From: Pseudozyma flocculosa PF-1
Lineage: Eukaryota; Basidiomycota; Ustilaginomycetes; Ustilaginales; Ustilaginaceae
Reading direction: 5' to 3'
DNA length: 64,000 nucleotides
Assembly (NCBI RefSeq): GCF_000417875.1
Contig: NW_006920881.1
Location: 201,087-265,086, forward strand
Part shown: positions 34,243-45,840 of the stretch, piece by piece
Numbering within the stretch: position 1 is the first letter of the stretch
Layout: every line of letters begins with the position of its first letter
Program-made: the position numbers and the translations under genes
The notes under the pieces: model-generated
Told to the model about the DNA's origin: nothing
The model's database searches: none
The model's input: only the letters and a program-made list of their open reading frames with translations

Positions 34243-35344
34243 ATGACGCCGCTTCCCGACGCAGCCATGGTGGCATCGCACCACCTCCAGGCGGGCCGGA
34301 ACGCGTACCAGAGCAACAGCGTGCAGGCCATCCAGACGCAGCATCGCCTCGACATTATCGAATCGTGGCTGCGACTCGGTCGCAAGGCCCACCGGGAAAG
34401 CAGCGACGATCCTGAAGCCGGCATCAAGGGCGACGGGTGGGAGAGGCTGCAGGGAAGAGTGATGGATCTCGGGTGCGGACAGGGCGATCAGACGGGCGCT
34501 TTGGCCGCCGTGATGGCCAGCCGACCGGAGCTCGAGTCCAGCACGGTCGTCGGCGTCGATCCTGGTCTGCCTTCGTACGGTGAGCGACGTGGTGCCGTCA
34601 CCTGTGGCTCGCAGTCGGCCTCGCAGCGACGATCCGCTGAACATTGCCCGTCGTGCTTGCTGCCCCTCCGGAGCAGGCTCGCCGTTCACGTTGGAGCAGG
34701 CGCAAACCCACCTCGCGCGGAGCGATCTGTTCGGCGACCGACTCGAGTTCCGTCTGCAGCAAGACGGCCCTTCTGCCATGGCGGAACAGCGATACGCGAC
34801 GGTCGTCATGGCACATAGCATCTGGTACCTCTCTGCTGTCTCGGAGCTGCGCGCCGTGTTCCGGACGGCGCGCGAGACGGGGGTGCAACACCTCCTCCTC
34901 GCCGAGTGGGCGCTCGCCATCTCGGACCCAGCGAGCCTCCCACACCTCCTCGCAGCTCTCGTCCAGGCACAGGCGCCCCTGCCCGGCGGGAACATCCAGA
35001 ACGTGCTGAGCCCGCAGGACATCAAGGCGCTCGCCGAGCAGGAGGGGTGGAAGGTCGAGGCCGAAGAGACCTGGCTGCCTGACCGCGCGCTCCAGGATGG
35101 ATCGTGGGAGATTCACCAGGCCTTTGAAGCTGCCGACCTGGTCGAGACGCACGCGCTGGCCCAGCACCACCCTTCGTCCTCTGACGCGGGCAACGTCCTT
35201 GATCCCAGCGTCGACCGCCTGGCGCATGCCGTCAGGGCCGCCCGCCACGCGCTGCGCCAAGCTAGCGACACATGGGGCAAAGAGGCGAGATCGATGGACG
35301 TCTGGACGGCTGTGCTCGTCCCCGATACCGATCATCAGCGCTAG
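34243..35344 (+). CDS. SAM-dependent methyltransferase (class I fold), substrate unknown
   Basis: Two exons, 34243-34579 and 34677-35344, joined in phase 1; 334 aa. A SAM-binding motif I is seen as VMDLGCGQGDQTG (about 77-89), followed by an acidic end of strand 2 (VVGVDPG). A motif near ATVVMAHSIWYLS resembles the motif IV strand. The C-terminal third is helical and without known domains. No second domain indicates the substrate, so small molecule, tRNA or protein methylation cannot be separated. The intron is fixed by joining SYG to SPFTLEQAQ. Confidence 0.72.
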
Positions 35345-35837
35345 CTTTCCTCGGACTCAGCACCATAGATAGAGGGAGAGGGAGATGGCCAGGGCGAGGC
35401 GCCCCGAAGAAAAGGGGGAAACGTGAGCTGCAAATCTGGGAATCGAACCCGGGTCTGCGCCGTTCTGCACGCCGAGGGCCGTGTCGCTTGACCAGGCGCT
35501 CCGAAAGCGGCGGCCCGCTTGGAAATCCGCATTCCTTTCACGCACGCGCGGGCTAGCCGGGCGGCCCGGCGAGGACCGGTTACCGAGGGCAGGCCCGACG
35601 GCCCCACCGGCTCTCTGCTCCACCTCCGACACGTCGGCAAGACTGTCACCACCACCACCACCACTACTATCAGCTCGACGACGATCGATCACAACACGAC
35701 ACGACATCAGCGGAAGTCCTGCCCACTCGCTGTACCCTTTTGACCTTAGCTGCTGCCTCGATAATCTCGTCCCGTACCGACTGGACTACCGCCCCCACAC
35801 TCGTTGTTCTCACCCGCTCACCCGCACCGACCCCGCC
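35345..35837. other. Intergenic region with a tRNA-like sequence
   Basis: Tandem spacing of 0.5 kb between the methyltransferase and the carrier gene. Apart from the tRNA-like element on the minus strand and a CCA/CAC tract near 35650, nothing was recognised. Confidence 0.4.
35429..35531 (-). tRNA. tRNA-like sequence (possibly degenerate or intron-containing)
   Basis: On the minus strand a T-arm-like GGGTTCGATTCCC matches the B box exactly. The terminal ATTTGCA can pair over 7 positions (two G-T wobbles) with TGCGGAT 103 nt upstream. A D-loop-like CTGGTCAA lies between them, and a T run (CCCTTTTC) follows the 3' end within 20 nt. However, one T-stem pair is mismatched (C-A) and I cannot fold a convincing anticodon arm with U33, even allowing an intron. 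No amino-acid identity is offered; it may be a pseudogene or chance. Confidence 0.3.
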
Positions 35838-37327
35838 ATGTCCGACGACTCCTTCATCCACGCCTGCGCCGGCGGTGCCGGTGGCATGATCGCCATGACG
35901 GCCACCTATCCTCTTGTCGGAATCTCGACCCGCGCTGCTGTCGAATCCAGCAAGCACCCCGAAGAGGTGCGTTGCCTGCGGGCGAGCAGAAGCCGCGCGC
36001 GCGTATGACCGTGACCTGACGGGATGTCGGCCTTCGTCTGTTTTATATCCTTGCAGTCCATCGTCGCCAGCGCCGCCAAGATCATCAAGGCCGAGGGCGT
36101 GACTGGCCTCTATGCCGGCCTCAACTCGAGCTTGATCGGCATCGGCATCACCAACTTGTAGGCAGCCGTGGCCTCGCCGCTCGTCGTGTTCGTGTGGCGC
36201 GGGGCTGATCGCCTTTCCCCGTCTCGCCCGAACAGCGTCTACTACTTCTTCTACGAGAAGAGCCGCGACGTCATCCTCAAGTCCAAGGCGAAGCTGGCGG
36301 CCGCCAACGCCTCGTCCGTCACTGCGACCATTGCGCAGGGCGGCGCCCTGACCACTTGGGAGAGCATCCTTACGGGCCTCATTGCTGGTATGTCCCCGTC
36401 GCTCTCGCGCGTGTTCATTCAGGGACGACGAACGACCCGGCTGACCGCGGACGTTCAATCAACGTGCGCGCAGGCACGGCGACTGCGTTCATCAGCAATC
36501 CGATCTGGGTCGTCAACACGCGTCAAACGGTGCGCGTCACTACCAAGGGCTCCGAAAAGGATGTCCCCGCCCCGAGTGTTGCCGGTGCTCCCGGCAAGCC
36601 TGGCGCTAAGGTGCCCGTTAAGCGTCTCGGCTTCATCCAGACTCTGTCCAAGATCGTCAACGACGACGGTCTTCTGGCCCTCTGGAGGGGCATCGGCCCG
36701 GCGCTCGTGCTGGTGATCAACCCGATCCTTCAGGTGAGGCCGAGGTCCTGGGATCGAGGGTCCGAGGATGCAGACCCGCACGCGCACCACCTGCTGACAC
36801 GTCTCTTCCCACGCGGATGCGCCTCTGCGACAGTACACGGCGTTTGAGCAACTCAAGAACTGGGTGGTCAAGTCTCGTCTGGCCCGCGCGGGCAACAAGG
36901 GGAGCGTCGCGCTGTCCGACTGGGACTTTTTCTGGCTGGGCGCGCTGAGCAAGCTGATCGCCACGAGCATCACCTACCCGCAGATTGTGCTTAAGAGCCG
37001 CCAGCAGAGCAGCAGCGGCAACGCCGGCAAGAGCGCCAATGTCTGGCAGGCGATGATGGACATTGTCAAGAACGAGGGGTGCGTTGCGGTCGGCGCCGGA
37101 GTCGCTTCCCCTTTGGCAGAGGCGGAGAGAGTGTAGTCGAGCTGACAGCCTTGCCTCTGCCATCCTTGTGTTTCTGGCGGCCCTGGCGCTGTAGCCCTGC
37201 TGGCCTTTACCGAGGCATCAGCAGCAAGCTGCTGCAGAGCGTCCTGACCGCCGCCATCCTCTTTGCGAGCAAGGAGCGAGTGTTTGCAGCAACCAAGGCG
37301 GTGAGTGGCGCAAGCGAGCAGCGCTGA
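35838..37327 (+). CDS. Peroxisomal adenine-nucleotide carrier (mitochondrial carrier family, PMP47/Ant1 type)
   Basis: Six exons: 35838-35966, 36057-36157, 36236-36387, 36474-36733, 36834-37078 and 37195-37327; 339 aa. The three carrier repeats are visible from their helix motifs: ATYPLVGISTRAAVE, SNPIWVVNTRQTV and ITYPQIVLKSRQQ, with GLYAGL, ALWRGI and GLYRGI marking repeat ends. The combination SNPIWVVNTR with the first and third motifs is typical of the peroxisomal PMP47 branch, which imports ATP for fatty-acid activation and beta-oxidation. A possible 40-nt mini-intron (37301-37340) would replace the last residues VSGASEQR with a 33-residue tail ending at 37442; this is below normal intron size, so it was not used. 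Confidence 0.88.
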
Positions 37328-37929
37328 TGGTGCTCTGCAGGGCTCGGTGGCTGACGATCTGATGCGCAATGCGCTGCGTGCTCGGCGACGTCTAGGCTCT
37401 GGCACCCGTCGCTCCGGCTCACAAGGCCTAGTGGACCGTTGACTTCTGTGCTGAGCGGCATCCTGCGTCGTCGGCTGTCGCAGGAGTGCCAGTCTAGACT
37501 CTTTTCCTATCCTCGTAGCTGTGGCATCGTGTCGTTTGTTTGCGTGGGGCGGAATGCTAGAGCAGCGCAAAGTCACTTCGAGAGGCGCTTTTGAGCTGGA
37601 CAGTGGGACGTGGTTGGCCTGTCGGCCGGGTCTGTGCTTGCTTGCTCCACATGGATTGTCCTGGCAGCGGCGGCGGCGGCGGCGGCGGTATGTATGGGTC
37701 CGGCGGAGGGCACCGCTCTGCCTCCCTTTCATCCCTTCACCCTCCATCATCAGCCTCACCGACATCACCTCGCCCGCGCACCCCACCCTGCTCACCACAC
37801 GAACCTCCGGCGGCCCAGCATAGGCGTTCCTCGTCGCTGCCAAATCCTGACCGCCGCCACCAAGAAACTGCACTCGCCCCTCAGCTCTTGGCTGCGTAGC
37901 TCCGACGAGGCGGGCGCCGATTCGCGACA
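37328..37929. other. Intergenic region between carrier and DCN1
   Basis: Tandem spacing of 0.6 kb with a short GGC repeat near 37663-37685 and a CT/CAC-rich probable leader before DCN1. No further element was recognised. Confidence 0.4.
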
Positions 37930-39329
37930 ATGGTAAGGCACAGACCCGATGCTGGCGTTCCGCACGGCGTCGAGCAACTCGGACGGAAAAAGACTCGACA
38001 CTCATCACTCCTTCTCTGGCCCTTGCCCCGGCCGCAGTCGTCTTCTTCGTCGCGCAACCGCGAGGCCCTGATCCGGCAGTTTCGGGCCATCACCAACGCA
38101 ACGCAGCAGGACGCCCAGCGCCTGCTCAAGGCGAGCTCCTACCGGATCGAAGCGGCGACCGACGCCTTTTTCAGCGATGCGACGGCCATGGCCAATGCGG
38201 CAAAGGCCTCTGGAGCGTCGGCGGGCGTAGACAAGAAGACGGACAAGGAGGCCACCGACAGGCTGTCGCAGCTGTTTGACAAGTACAAGGGTGAGCACCG
38301 CGCGCCGTCGAAGCAGCCAAGCAGCGAGCACAGCCTTGCCCAACCCTCCGTCCGTGCCGCTTCCTGTCCCATTCCGACCGACCCGCAGATGCCGACGAGG
38401 ACAAGATCACGATCGAGGGCGCCATGGCCATGTGCGAGGACCTCGAGGTCTCGCCCGAGGACGTCGTCTTCCTCCCGCTCTCGTACTACCTGCGGTCCGA
38501 ATCCATCGGCTCCTTTGGCCGCAAGGAGTACATCGAGGGCTGGAAGATGCTCGGGTACGCCGACACGCTCGACAAGCAAAAGGCCGCGCTGGACAAGCTG
38601 CGCGACGAGCTCAGGCGCAACGCGCCCGTCAGGCCCGAGCGGCTCGCGCTCGAGGGCAAGCGGAGCGGCGCGGGCCTCTACGAAAAGGTCTACGAGTACA
38701 CCTACGCCTTTGCCCGTCCCGAGGGTCAGAAGAGCCTACGTGAGTCCCTCGGCGCGACGCCTATGCTCGCCTGCATACCGGTAGGCGGACACCACGCTGA
38801 AGCCCCACTCCGCTCCCCTTCTATCTGCAGCGCTCGAGACGGCCCTGGCCTTTTGGGACCTCGTCCTGCCCGCGTCCCCCACATTCGAGGGCTCCGAAGC
38901 CGGCGGCAAGTTTACGCAGGCCCAGCTCGAGCTCTGGAAGAGGTTCCTCTCGGAAAAAACCGGGGGCCGTGCGGTCAGCAAAGACACATGGACACAGGTG
39001 AGCGCCAGCTGCCAGATACGGGTCGCGGGGACCTCGTACCGTCGTATGCTGATCATGCCGTACCCTCTGGCCCCGCTCTCAGTTCATTGACTTTACGAGA
39101 GAGATCGACCGCGACTTTGGCAACCACGACTTTGACGGTGAGTGGAGTCCGACGGTAGGGCGGTACGGGCGCCGGCGTAGCACGGGACGGGTCGCTGACA
39201 TCCGCTCCACATGGCGCCTCGCATTCAACCTCGTCGCTCTCAGCTGCCTGGCCATCGGTCATCGACGACTTTGTAGAGTGGGCAAAGGTCAACGGGGGCG
39301 CGAGCAAGGACGGCATGGACACCAGCTAG
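37930..39329 (+). CDS. DCN1: DCN1-like protein, cullin neddylation E3 co-factor
   Basis: Proposed exons: 37930-37932, 38038-38290, 38389-38739, 38831-38997, 39083-39137 and 39244-39329; 304 aa. The first coding exon is only the ATG, directly followed by a good donor GTAAGG. Because the first intron is 105 nt and open, its retention would also give a longer in-frame N-terminus. A UBA-like helical region (REALIRQFRAITNATQQDAQRLL) is followed by the potentiating-neddylation domain: DEDKITIEGAMAMCEDL, LRSESIGSFGRKEYIEGW, the SLPLETALAFWDLVL motif and AAWPSVIDDFVEW. DCN1 brings Nedd8-charged Ubc12 to cullins in SCF-type ligases. It converges on LSM3. Confidence 0.9.
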
Positions 39330-39553
39330 CCTCTGAATGGACCCCTTGCAAGCAAGCAACCCGTGCCGGTCGGCGCGCTGCCGATTCGTCGACCGCACCT
39401 GAATGTTTCTGAGCCAGTCTCCGTCGCCGTCGTCGGGCAGAGGCATGCGCGTGTGCTTGTTCAGAAGTTGGCCGCCGGTTGGCGTCAAGGTAGTATTACA
39501 TGCGGCGAGGGTGGAGAATGTCGGGATCGCCGAAGCCGTTTTCGAGAGGCAGG

Positions 39554-40184
39554 CTATATTCTGGCGGGCGGAGAGACCTGTTGCGACATTGAGCCGGAAG
39601 GACGAGGGCGCGCCGGTGTCAGGAGGTGACGCATGGGGCAAGCAGAGCGAGGGGAGGCGGGAGGATACGTACGAGGATGACGCTGTCGCCGCGGACGAAG
39701 AGCATCTCGCTGTTGCGCTTGACGATCTGCAAGGGGGCCGGGGGTGCGAGGCGGAAGCGCGGGATACGTTAGCGGCGGTCGTGGCGGCAACGAGGGCGAT
39801 CAGCTTGGGTACGAGAGAGTGAGGTGTGGGAAGCTGAGCCGGCGCTCACCCTGACCGTCTCCTGCGACGTCTCTTCTGCGACGTCGACGACGTAGATGGT
39901 CTCCTCGACATCGCCCATGATCAAATTCATGTGGCCGTCGTATGCCTGGCGAGCGGACGGGGTCGGAGTGCAAAGGGGTCCGAGAGCACCGTCCACGGCG
40001 TGAGTACAGCGTAGGTATGCGGGCCAAGGGTGGAGGACAACGACGAGGGCGAGGGCAACGGGCGACTCACATGGAGGGTGCCCCTGAGTTCTCGGTCGCC
40101 GCGCAGCTTGACGTAGACGCGCTCGCTGAGCGAGAGACGGATGAGGTCAAACGGCTCGTTGACGCCGGACTCGATGTTGGCCAT
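39554..40184 (-). CDS. LSM3: U6 snRNA-associated Sm-like protein LSm3
   Basis: Four exons: 40184-40071, 39945-39850, 39726-39673 and 39577-39554; 95 aa, the normal size. The N-terminus [18 protein letters not shown] leads into Sm motif 1 ([20 protein letters not shown]), and Sm motif 2 is [16 protein letters not shown]. The last exon has only eight codons (VSPPARI and stop) and restores the family end ILVSPP. LSm3 is in the LSm2-8 ring on U6 snRNA and the LSm1-7 ring in mRNA decapping. Introns are dense for so small a gene. Confidence 0.94.
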
Positions 40185-40652
40185 GCTGGATGCGAGGCGG
40201 GCCGTTGTCTGGCGGTGCGCGGGGGGGGCAGGGAAGGCGAAGGGTTGGACAGGGTTGGGTGGTGGGAGGAGAGCAAGGCAAGCCGTGCGTGGCCAGGCGA
40301 GGCCAGGCCAGGAGCACTCTTACTCGCTGCGTCCGTGTGGAGATGTCGGGCGCGGGTGGGACCTTGCTCACCCACCTTGCCCTCTCTCTCTCTCTCTGTC
40401 TCTCTCTCGGGCGAAAGATTCCGAGGTGCGAAGAAAATTGAGGTGGCCGAGGAGCTCTCCGCTGCGCGCTCAGAAGAAACGCTCCCTACTCGACCCTTTG
40501 CCAAGCAGCCGCCGCCGCCGCGACTGACTGCCACCTGCCACCTGCCGCCTGCCACCATCACCACCCTACTGATCCTCGACTCCAGCCGCATCTCCACCGC
40601 GCCTCCTCCTCGCCGCACAGCTACCCCTCGCTCATCAGCTCATTCGCCCACC
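40185..40652. promoter_or_regulatory. Divergent promoter region of LSM3 and the mitochondrial uL5 gene
   Basis: 468 bp between divergent starts, containing a CT microsatellite at about 40381-40409 and a CCTGCCAC repeat near 40533-40555. No TATA box was recognised. Confidence 0.45.
40381..40409. repeat. (CT)n microsatellite
   Basis: Fourteen CT/TCTC units with one GT interruption in the divergent promoter region. Confidence 0.85.
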
Positions 40653-41907
40653 ATGGCGGCTTCGTCGTCCCGCACCGTCTCGCTGCTGCGCCAGTCGCGC
40701 ACCGTCCTCTCCCTCCCGACACCCACCACCGCCATCGGGCTCACAACGGCGCTCCCAAGAACGACGGCGACGACGGCAGCGGCATCGACGTCGGCCAAGT
40801 CTTCCGCCCCGGCAGCTGCGACGACGGCACAAGGCGCTAGGCCCAACCTGCCTTCGCGCACCGCGCTGCCCCACTACCCCGTCGTCGTCGGCCCCACGCA
40901 GCTCAACCGGCTCCAGGAGCACTATCGCAACACGCTCGCCTCGGACCTCCTCTACATGACCTACGACCACACGCTCCAGACGCAGGACGCCTCGCCGCTC
41001 GCCGCATCTGGCTCCTCGCACCCCTCCATAGTCCCGCCCGCCGCCGACGCGACCGCCAACGCCCCCTCGGCAGAGGAAACCGACCGGCTGCGTCGGTGGG
41101 ACCCGTCCGACCCCTACTCCAAGATGCGCTCCGTCCGCCCGGCGCGCGGAAACCGGCGGCTGCAGCCCCTCACCAAGCCCATGTCGGCCACGCACACACT
41201 GCGCGACCTGCCGCGGCTCGACAAGGTGGTCCTCACCTGCTTCTCCAAGGAGGCCATCGCCAACAAGCATGCCCTCGTGCCCCTCCTCGCCCAGATGCGC
41301 GCCATCACGGGCCTCGGCATCGCCGGATCCAACGCCGACCCCGCCCTCCTCCAGGCGGGAAAACCCGGCTCCAGCACCCCGGCCAACCGCGGCCACATTG
41401 AAATCATCCGCGCCAAATCCGGCGTCGCCTCGTTCAAGCTGCGTCCGGGCATGCCCGTCGGCGTAAAGGCCGTGCTGCCCGGTCCCGTCGCCTACGACTT
41501 CCTCGAGATCCTCACCACCTTTGTCCTGCCCCGCTTGAGGAGCTTCGGCGGCTTCCCCCTGCCCCCCTCGAGCCAGCCCTCGCTCAGCCCCGCCGCCACC
41601 AGCGGCGTCGTCAGCCTCGGCATGCGCCCCGAGGCCATGGCCCTCTTCCCGCAGATCGAAGTCAACCTCGACCAGTACCCCGGAAGGGGCCTCGGCTTCC
41701 AGGTGAGTGCCGCGCCACGCCACGCGACCCTCGACCGGTGACATGCCCCCACTGACCCGTTACTCGTCGTCGGCCCCCGCTCGCCACACTCTCATCCGCC
41801 TTCAGATCGACTGCATCACCAACCAGCGCGGCCGCAAGGCGACCGAAAAGGCCCGCCAGCTCCTCAGCGGCCTCGGAGTGCCCTTTGTGCGCAGGGGCGA
41901 CCTCTAG
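40653..41907 (+). CDS. MRPL7: Mitochondrial large-subunit ribosomal protein uL5m
   Basis: Two exons, 40653-41702 and 41806-41907, phase 0; 383 aa. The N-terminus (SSRTVSLLRQSRTVLSL) is a likely mitochondrial targeting sequence. uL5 features are PRLDKVVLTCFSKEAIANK, RAITGLGIAG...IIRAKSGVASFKLR followed by GMPVGVKAVL, the helix DFLEILTTFVLPRLRSF and the C-terminal FPQIEVNLDQ...GLGFQIDCITN block. Ser/Pro-rich insertions near residues 110-150 and 310-320 make it roughly twice the length of bacterial L5, as is usual for fungal mitoribosomal homologues. It would sit in the central protuberance of the mitochondrial large subunit. Confidence 0.9.
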
Positions 41908-42202
41908 ACCCGGTCGCCCGCCCGCCGACGAACCGAGAGCTGCCACGAATGCAAAGGCGATTTGGCTTCACTTCCCGTGTCTGTCTGGCTGCGCTTTCGT
42001 AGCCGTGTGCGCCACGAGGAGCGTCACGAGCTGGTGATCTCAGATGCTAGCCCGGACAAGAGGCATCAGATCGCCCGACCCCGCGGCTCGCGCACGGCAG
42101 CGACACCATCGGCATCTTCCTCCGACGTCGCTGCGTACATCTCGTCCATGGCATTTCGGCATCGCATCGCATCGTGAAAGGGACGGCGGAAAGGGCGTCT
42201 AG

Positions 42203-45200
42203 CTATGCTACATTGTCAGTCTGCGCCGAGTGACGCGCCAGGATGCGTTCGAGGACCTTGACAGCCTCGTCCCAGTCCCGCACGGCGATCAGGGTGTTTT
42301 GCATGTCCGTGTCCGTTTCTGTGTCTCCCGTGTCCGTGTCCTTTCCCCCGTCCTCGCCTTCTTGGATCTTGAGCCACTCCTCGGCGTCCTGCAGCTTCTC
42401 TTGCAGCCCCACTCTGGCGATTGTGGCCTTGAGGCTCTCGTTGCCACCCATGAGGAGGCCGTATCGAGCCTCGAGGAGGCACGGCAGGTCCGTGTTCGAA
42501 TCGCCGACGTACACCGTGACGGGCGCCTTGAACGACGACGAAGACGAAGGGGCGGAGCGGGAACGAAGGCGCTTGAGCTCGTTGAGCTTGTGGACGCCCG
42601 TCCGGATGCCCGACCGAGACGACTCGCCGTCGTCGGTGGCCAGGTCGAGCGCCTCTTTGCTCTTGGTGAGCCGGCCGCTGCCCACCTGCTCGCCGGATTC
42701 GTCGGTCCGCATCTCGATCTCGTTGGCGCAGATGATCTTGGGCACCCGACTGGCCTGCTCCGAATCGCGCGGCCGCTGCGAGCGGCGGCGGTGTGCGAGC
42801 GCGTGGCGGATAAACTCGGCCGACCATCCGACGCTGATGATGTCCGTCTCGGCGTCGCCCTCCTCGGCCTTCTGCTCGAGCCACTCGTGCGCGCCGTCCC
42901 ACCCATCCCGGAACGAGACCGTCTCGGCGCGTCGCTGGATGTCGGCCATCTTGACGCCGACAAACAGACCGCCCTGCTCTACGCGATTGACGCTCGTCTT
43001 TTCAACCTCGTCGATGCTCTCGAGGTAGGCCGTCTGCTTCTCTAGCGTGTCCCGCTCGCCAAACGTCTGCTCGTGCGAAGAGAGGTCGGTCATGTAGGCC
43101 TCGGTGTAGTGCGCAAAGTCCTCGCCGTCTTGCTGCGTCCCCGCAGGAGGGGCGATGAGCGATAGCGTGTCCTGCGCCGTGATGGTCTCGTCCCAGTCGA
43201 GGAAGACCATCATGCGCGGCGCTTTGGACTGCTCCTCGGCAATCGCCGTCGTTGGCGTGGTGTCCAGCGCCCCGTGGGGAGAGAGGAGACCGGGAGAGCC
43301 ATTGGCCGAACGGTCTGGCACCTCGGTGACCAGAGTGCTCACGGGCCGAGCGCGAGCCCGCGGCGGCCGCACAGGGCGCGCCGGTTTCTGGGACCCTTCA
43401 CCCGCGGCAGTACCTTCCGAGGCGCCGTGCGAGCCGACCGAGCTGGCGGCCTCCACGCTGCGCGCCGACTCTGGTCGAGGTGACAAGGGTCGGGGCGATG
43501 CAGGCGCCGGCGACGACGGCTCGGCGATCTTGGGTGTGGGAGGGATTTCGGCGAGATCCGTGGCGCGTTCGCTTGCAACGTGGCCTAGCTGGACGGGCGC
43601 GCTCTCGGATGCCGTCAAGGCATCTTCAAAGTCGTCGGTCTCTGCCTCGCTCTCGATGCCCGCTTCGTTGAGGACAGCATGCGTCTCCGGAGCCTGCTTC
43701 GTGAGTTCGGCGGCTGCCTCTTGGCCGTTCGTGTCGTCGCTCGTCTTCTGCGCACCACCCTCCTGGTGTGGAACGTCTTCTCCATCTGGTTTGTCGCTGT
43801 GTTCGGCTACGAGACCGCCGTTTGCGAGAGGCTCAGCGGCGGTGTCGGCGGCGGCCATCGAGGCATGGCCGGAGTCTCTCGAGGTGTCGGCAGTAACGTG
43901 CTCTATGTCTTTCTTGTCGTCCGACGCAACGATCTTCTCGGCGTCCTCTTCGTAGACCGGTGGAGCCTCGCTATCAATGGGTAGCTCGTCTAGGCCGGAG
44001 CTACCCTTTTGCGATATGTCCTGCTCGACCTCCTGGACCTTGTCATCGACGGCTCGCTCGCTCGCCGAGGCAGCCTCTGCAGCCGCGGTGTCCATGGCGA
44101 CGTCTCCGGAATCGGCAGCGGCCGCAGCCTCTTTGCGAAGAGGCGAAGGGCTCGCCACGCGGCTCGAGCTGAGGGAGTTGCCTGCGGGGCTCAAGGGCGG
44201 TGGCACACGTCTGTTGGCCCCCGGCCGCGGTCGGTTGGCCCAGTACTTGACCACGTCGGGGTGCTTGGGCGGCGGCGGCAGGTTGCGGATCTCTTCGCGC
44301 TCGCGCTTCTCGGCCTCTAGCCTCTCCTGAAGCGCCTGGCGCTCCAGCTCGAGGTCGTACTCGTCCGGGATGCCGGCCTCTTCCATCGCGTCGAGCTCCT
44401 CGGGCGTCGGTGGCAGCTTGAGGCGCTCGCCGTCCTGCAGCATCTCGCTGGCTTCGTCCTGCTGGAGCACGCTGACGGCCCGGTTGGGCGGGGCAAGGAC
44501 ATTTTCGTAGATGGTCTTGTCCAGAGAATCGCCCTGGGCGATGCCGAGCTCGGCGTCGCGGAGCGCACGATGGAGGGGCTCGACTTGCGGCGGCAGGCGT
44601 ACCTTGCCCTCGAAGATGTCGGACGCCGTGACGCCCGGCCAGTAGTAGACGCGCTCGTTTTCGTCGAAGCGGTGCAGGAAGGCCTGGGCTATGGCCTCGA
44701 CACCGCCGTACAGACCGCGGCTGCGGACATAGCTGTAGACTGGCGTCTTGTCCAGGCCCATCTCGCCCGAGATGCCGGCGCCGAAGGGCCCAGCAGCGAC
44801 GGCGGTCTCGGCGCCCAGCGTCACCTTGTGGCCCTTGAATTTCTCCATGGCCGTGTCGGTGTTGACAAGGAGAATGGCCTGCAGCAGAGACAAGGGGAGG
44901 AGCGGGTCCGTGTTAGCCCGAGTCGGTGGAGAAAGCCAGGGCCGCGACTGCCACGCTGCCTAGCTCACATCAAAGATGTCGAAGCCCAGCAGCAGGCCCA
45001 CGGCAAAGTTGTTTGGCGTGATCGACGAGGGCGCCGACCAGCTTCCGTCTGGCAGGCGGGCCATCATGAGGCCCACGCCGCCGGAGCCGCCGAGGGGTGC
45101 GATGCCGGACCTCATGCTGGTGTAGATGATGATGCCGCGCGCCTGCTTTATGAGCTTGGGCGGGATCTTGCGCAGCACCTTGCGCTGCTTTTTCATAAAC

Positions 45201-45581
45201 GAGCCCTTGCCGTCGGGCACGTCGACCTCCTTGACTTCGGCGGCGACGCCCTCGACGGTAAAGGCACGGAGGATGCGCTCGCACTTGTCGACCTCTTCGG
45301 GAAAGTCGTTGCTCTTGGGGAAGAAACGCTCGCCTCCGAGCTCTGCCGGAGTGCTCGCTCGTCCAAGGTCAGCGGCGATGGCGTGGGTGTCGCTGCCTGG
45401 GCTCTCGCAAGCGGTGCCTGCCTGGGTACTCACTGGCGGATCCGGCATTGGCATAGCCGGCGGCCCAGTCCGAGATGACGATGCTCTTGTCAAAGGCGGT
45501 GCGGCCCCATACCTTCCAGCGGGACTCGTTGCTGGCCCTGGGCTGGTCCGAGGCGCCCGCGCCTGTTTGGCCCGAAGGCAT
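42203..45581 (-). CDS. SYLF (Ysc84-like) lipid-binding domain fused to a HAD-type phosphatase
   Basis: Three exons: 45581-45434, 45342-44969 and 44878-42203; 1065 aa. The SYLF domain occupies about 45-240: KCERILRAF, ARGIIIYTSMRSG, GGSGGVGLMMARLPDG and ETAVAAGPFGAGISG. SYLF domains bind phosphoinositides and actin in endocytosis. About 450 disordered Glu/Ala/Ser/Pro-rich residues follow. A C-terminal HAD-like domain begins near 730: DWDET (735-739) is the nucleophile motif, SVGWS is the motif II candidate, and VGDSNTDLPCL (near 965) is the acidic motif IV. Both halves are in one uninterrupted 892-codon exon, so the fusion does not depend on a splice guess. Catalytic motifs look intact; substrate unknown. 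Confidence 0.85.
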
Positions 45582-45785
45582 GCCGGCGACGAGGATGGTC
45601 CAAGCGGCGTGGGGGGTTGCGTCGCGGGGCGTGGTCAGAGGGAGGGCGGAGCGCAGCGCTACGTGGGCTTATGTAGCGGGCAGGTAGCGATGCAGACGGG
45701 GCAAAGAGCAAACAGCGGCCTGGTAATCGGAGCAAGGCGGTGGTGACGACGACGAGACGAGTGGTCGGTGGTGGCGAGGAAGCAT

Positions 45786-45839
<54 letters not shown>

Positions 45840-45840
45840 G
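45786..45840. repeat. (GA)n microsatellite
   Basis: Some 25 GA units with one AGG interruption, about 200 bases upstream of the SYLF-HAD start codon; on the coding strand it reads as a CT-rich leader. Confidence 0.9.
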
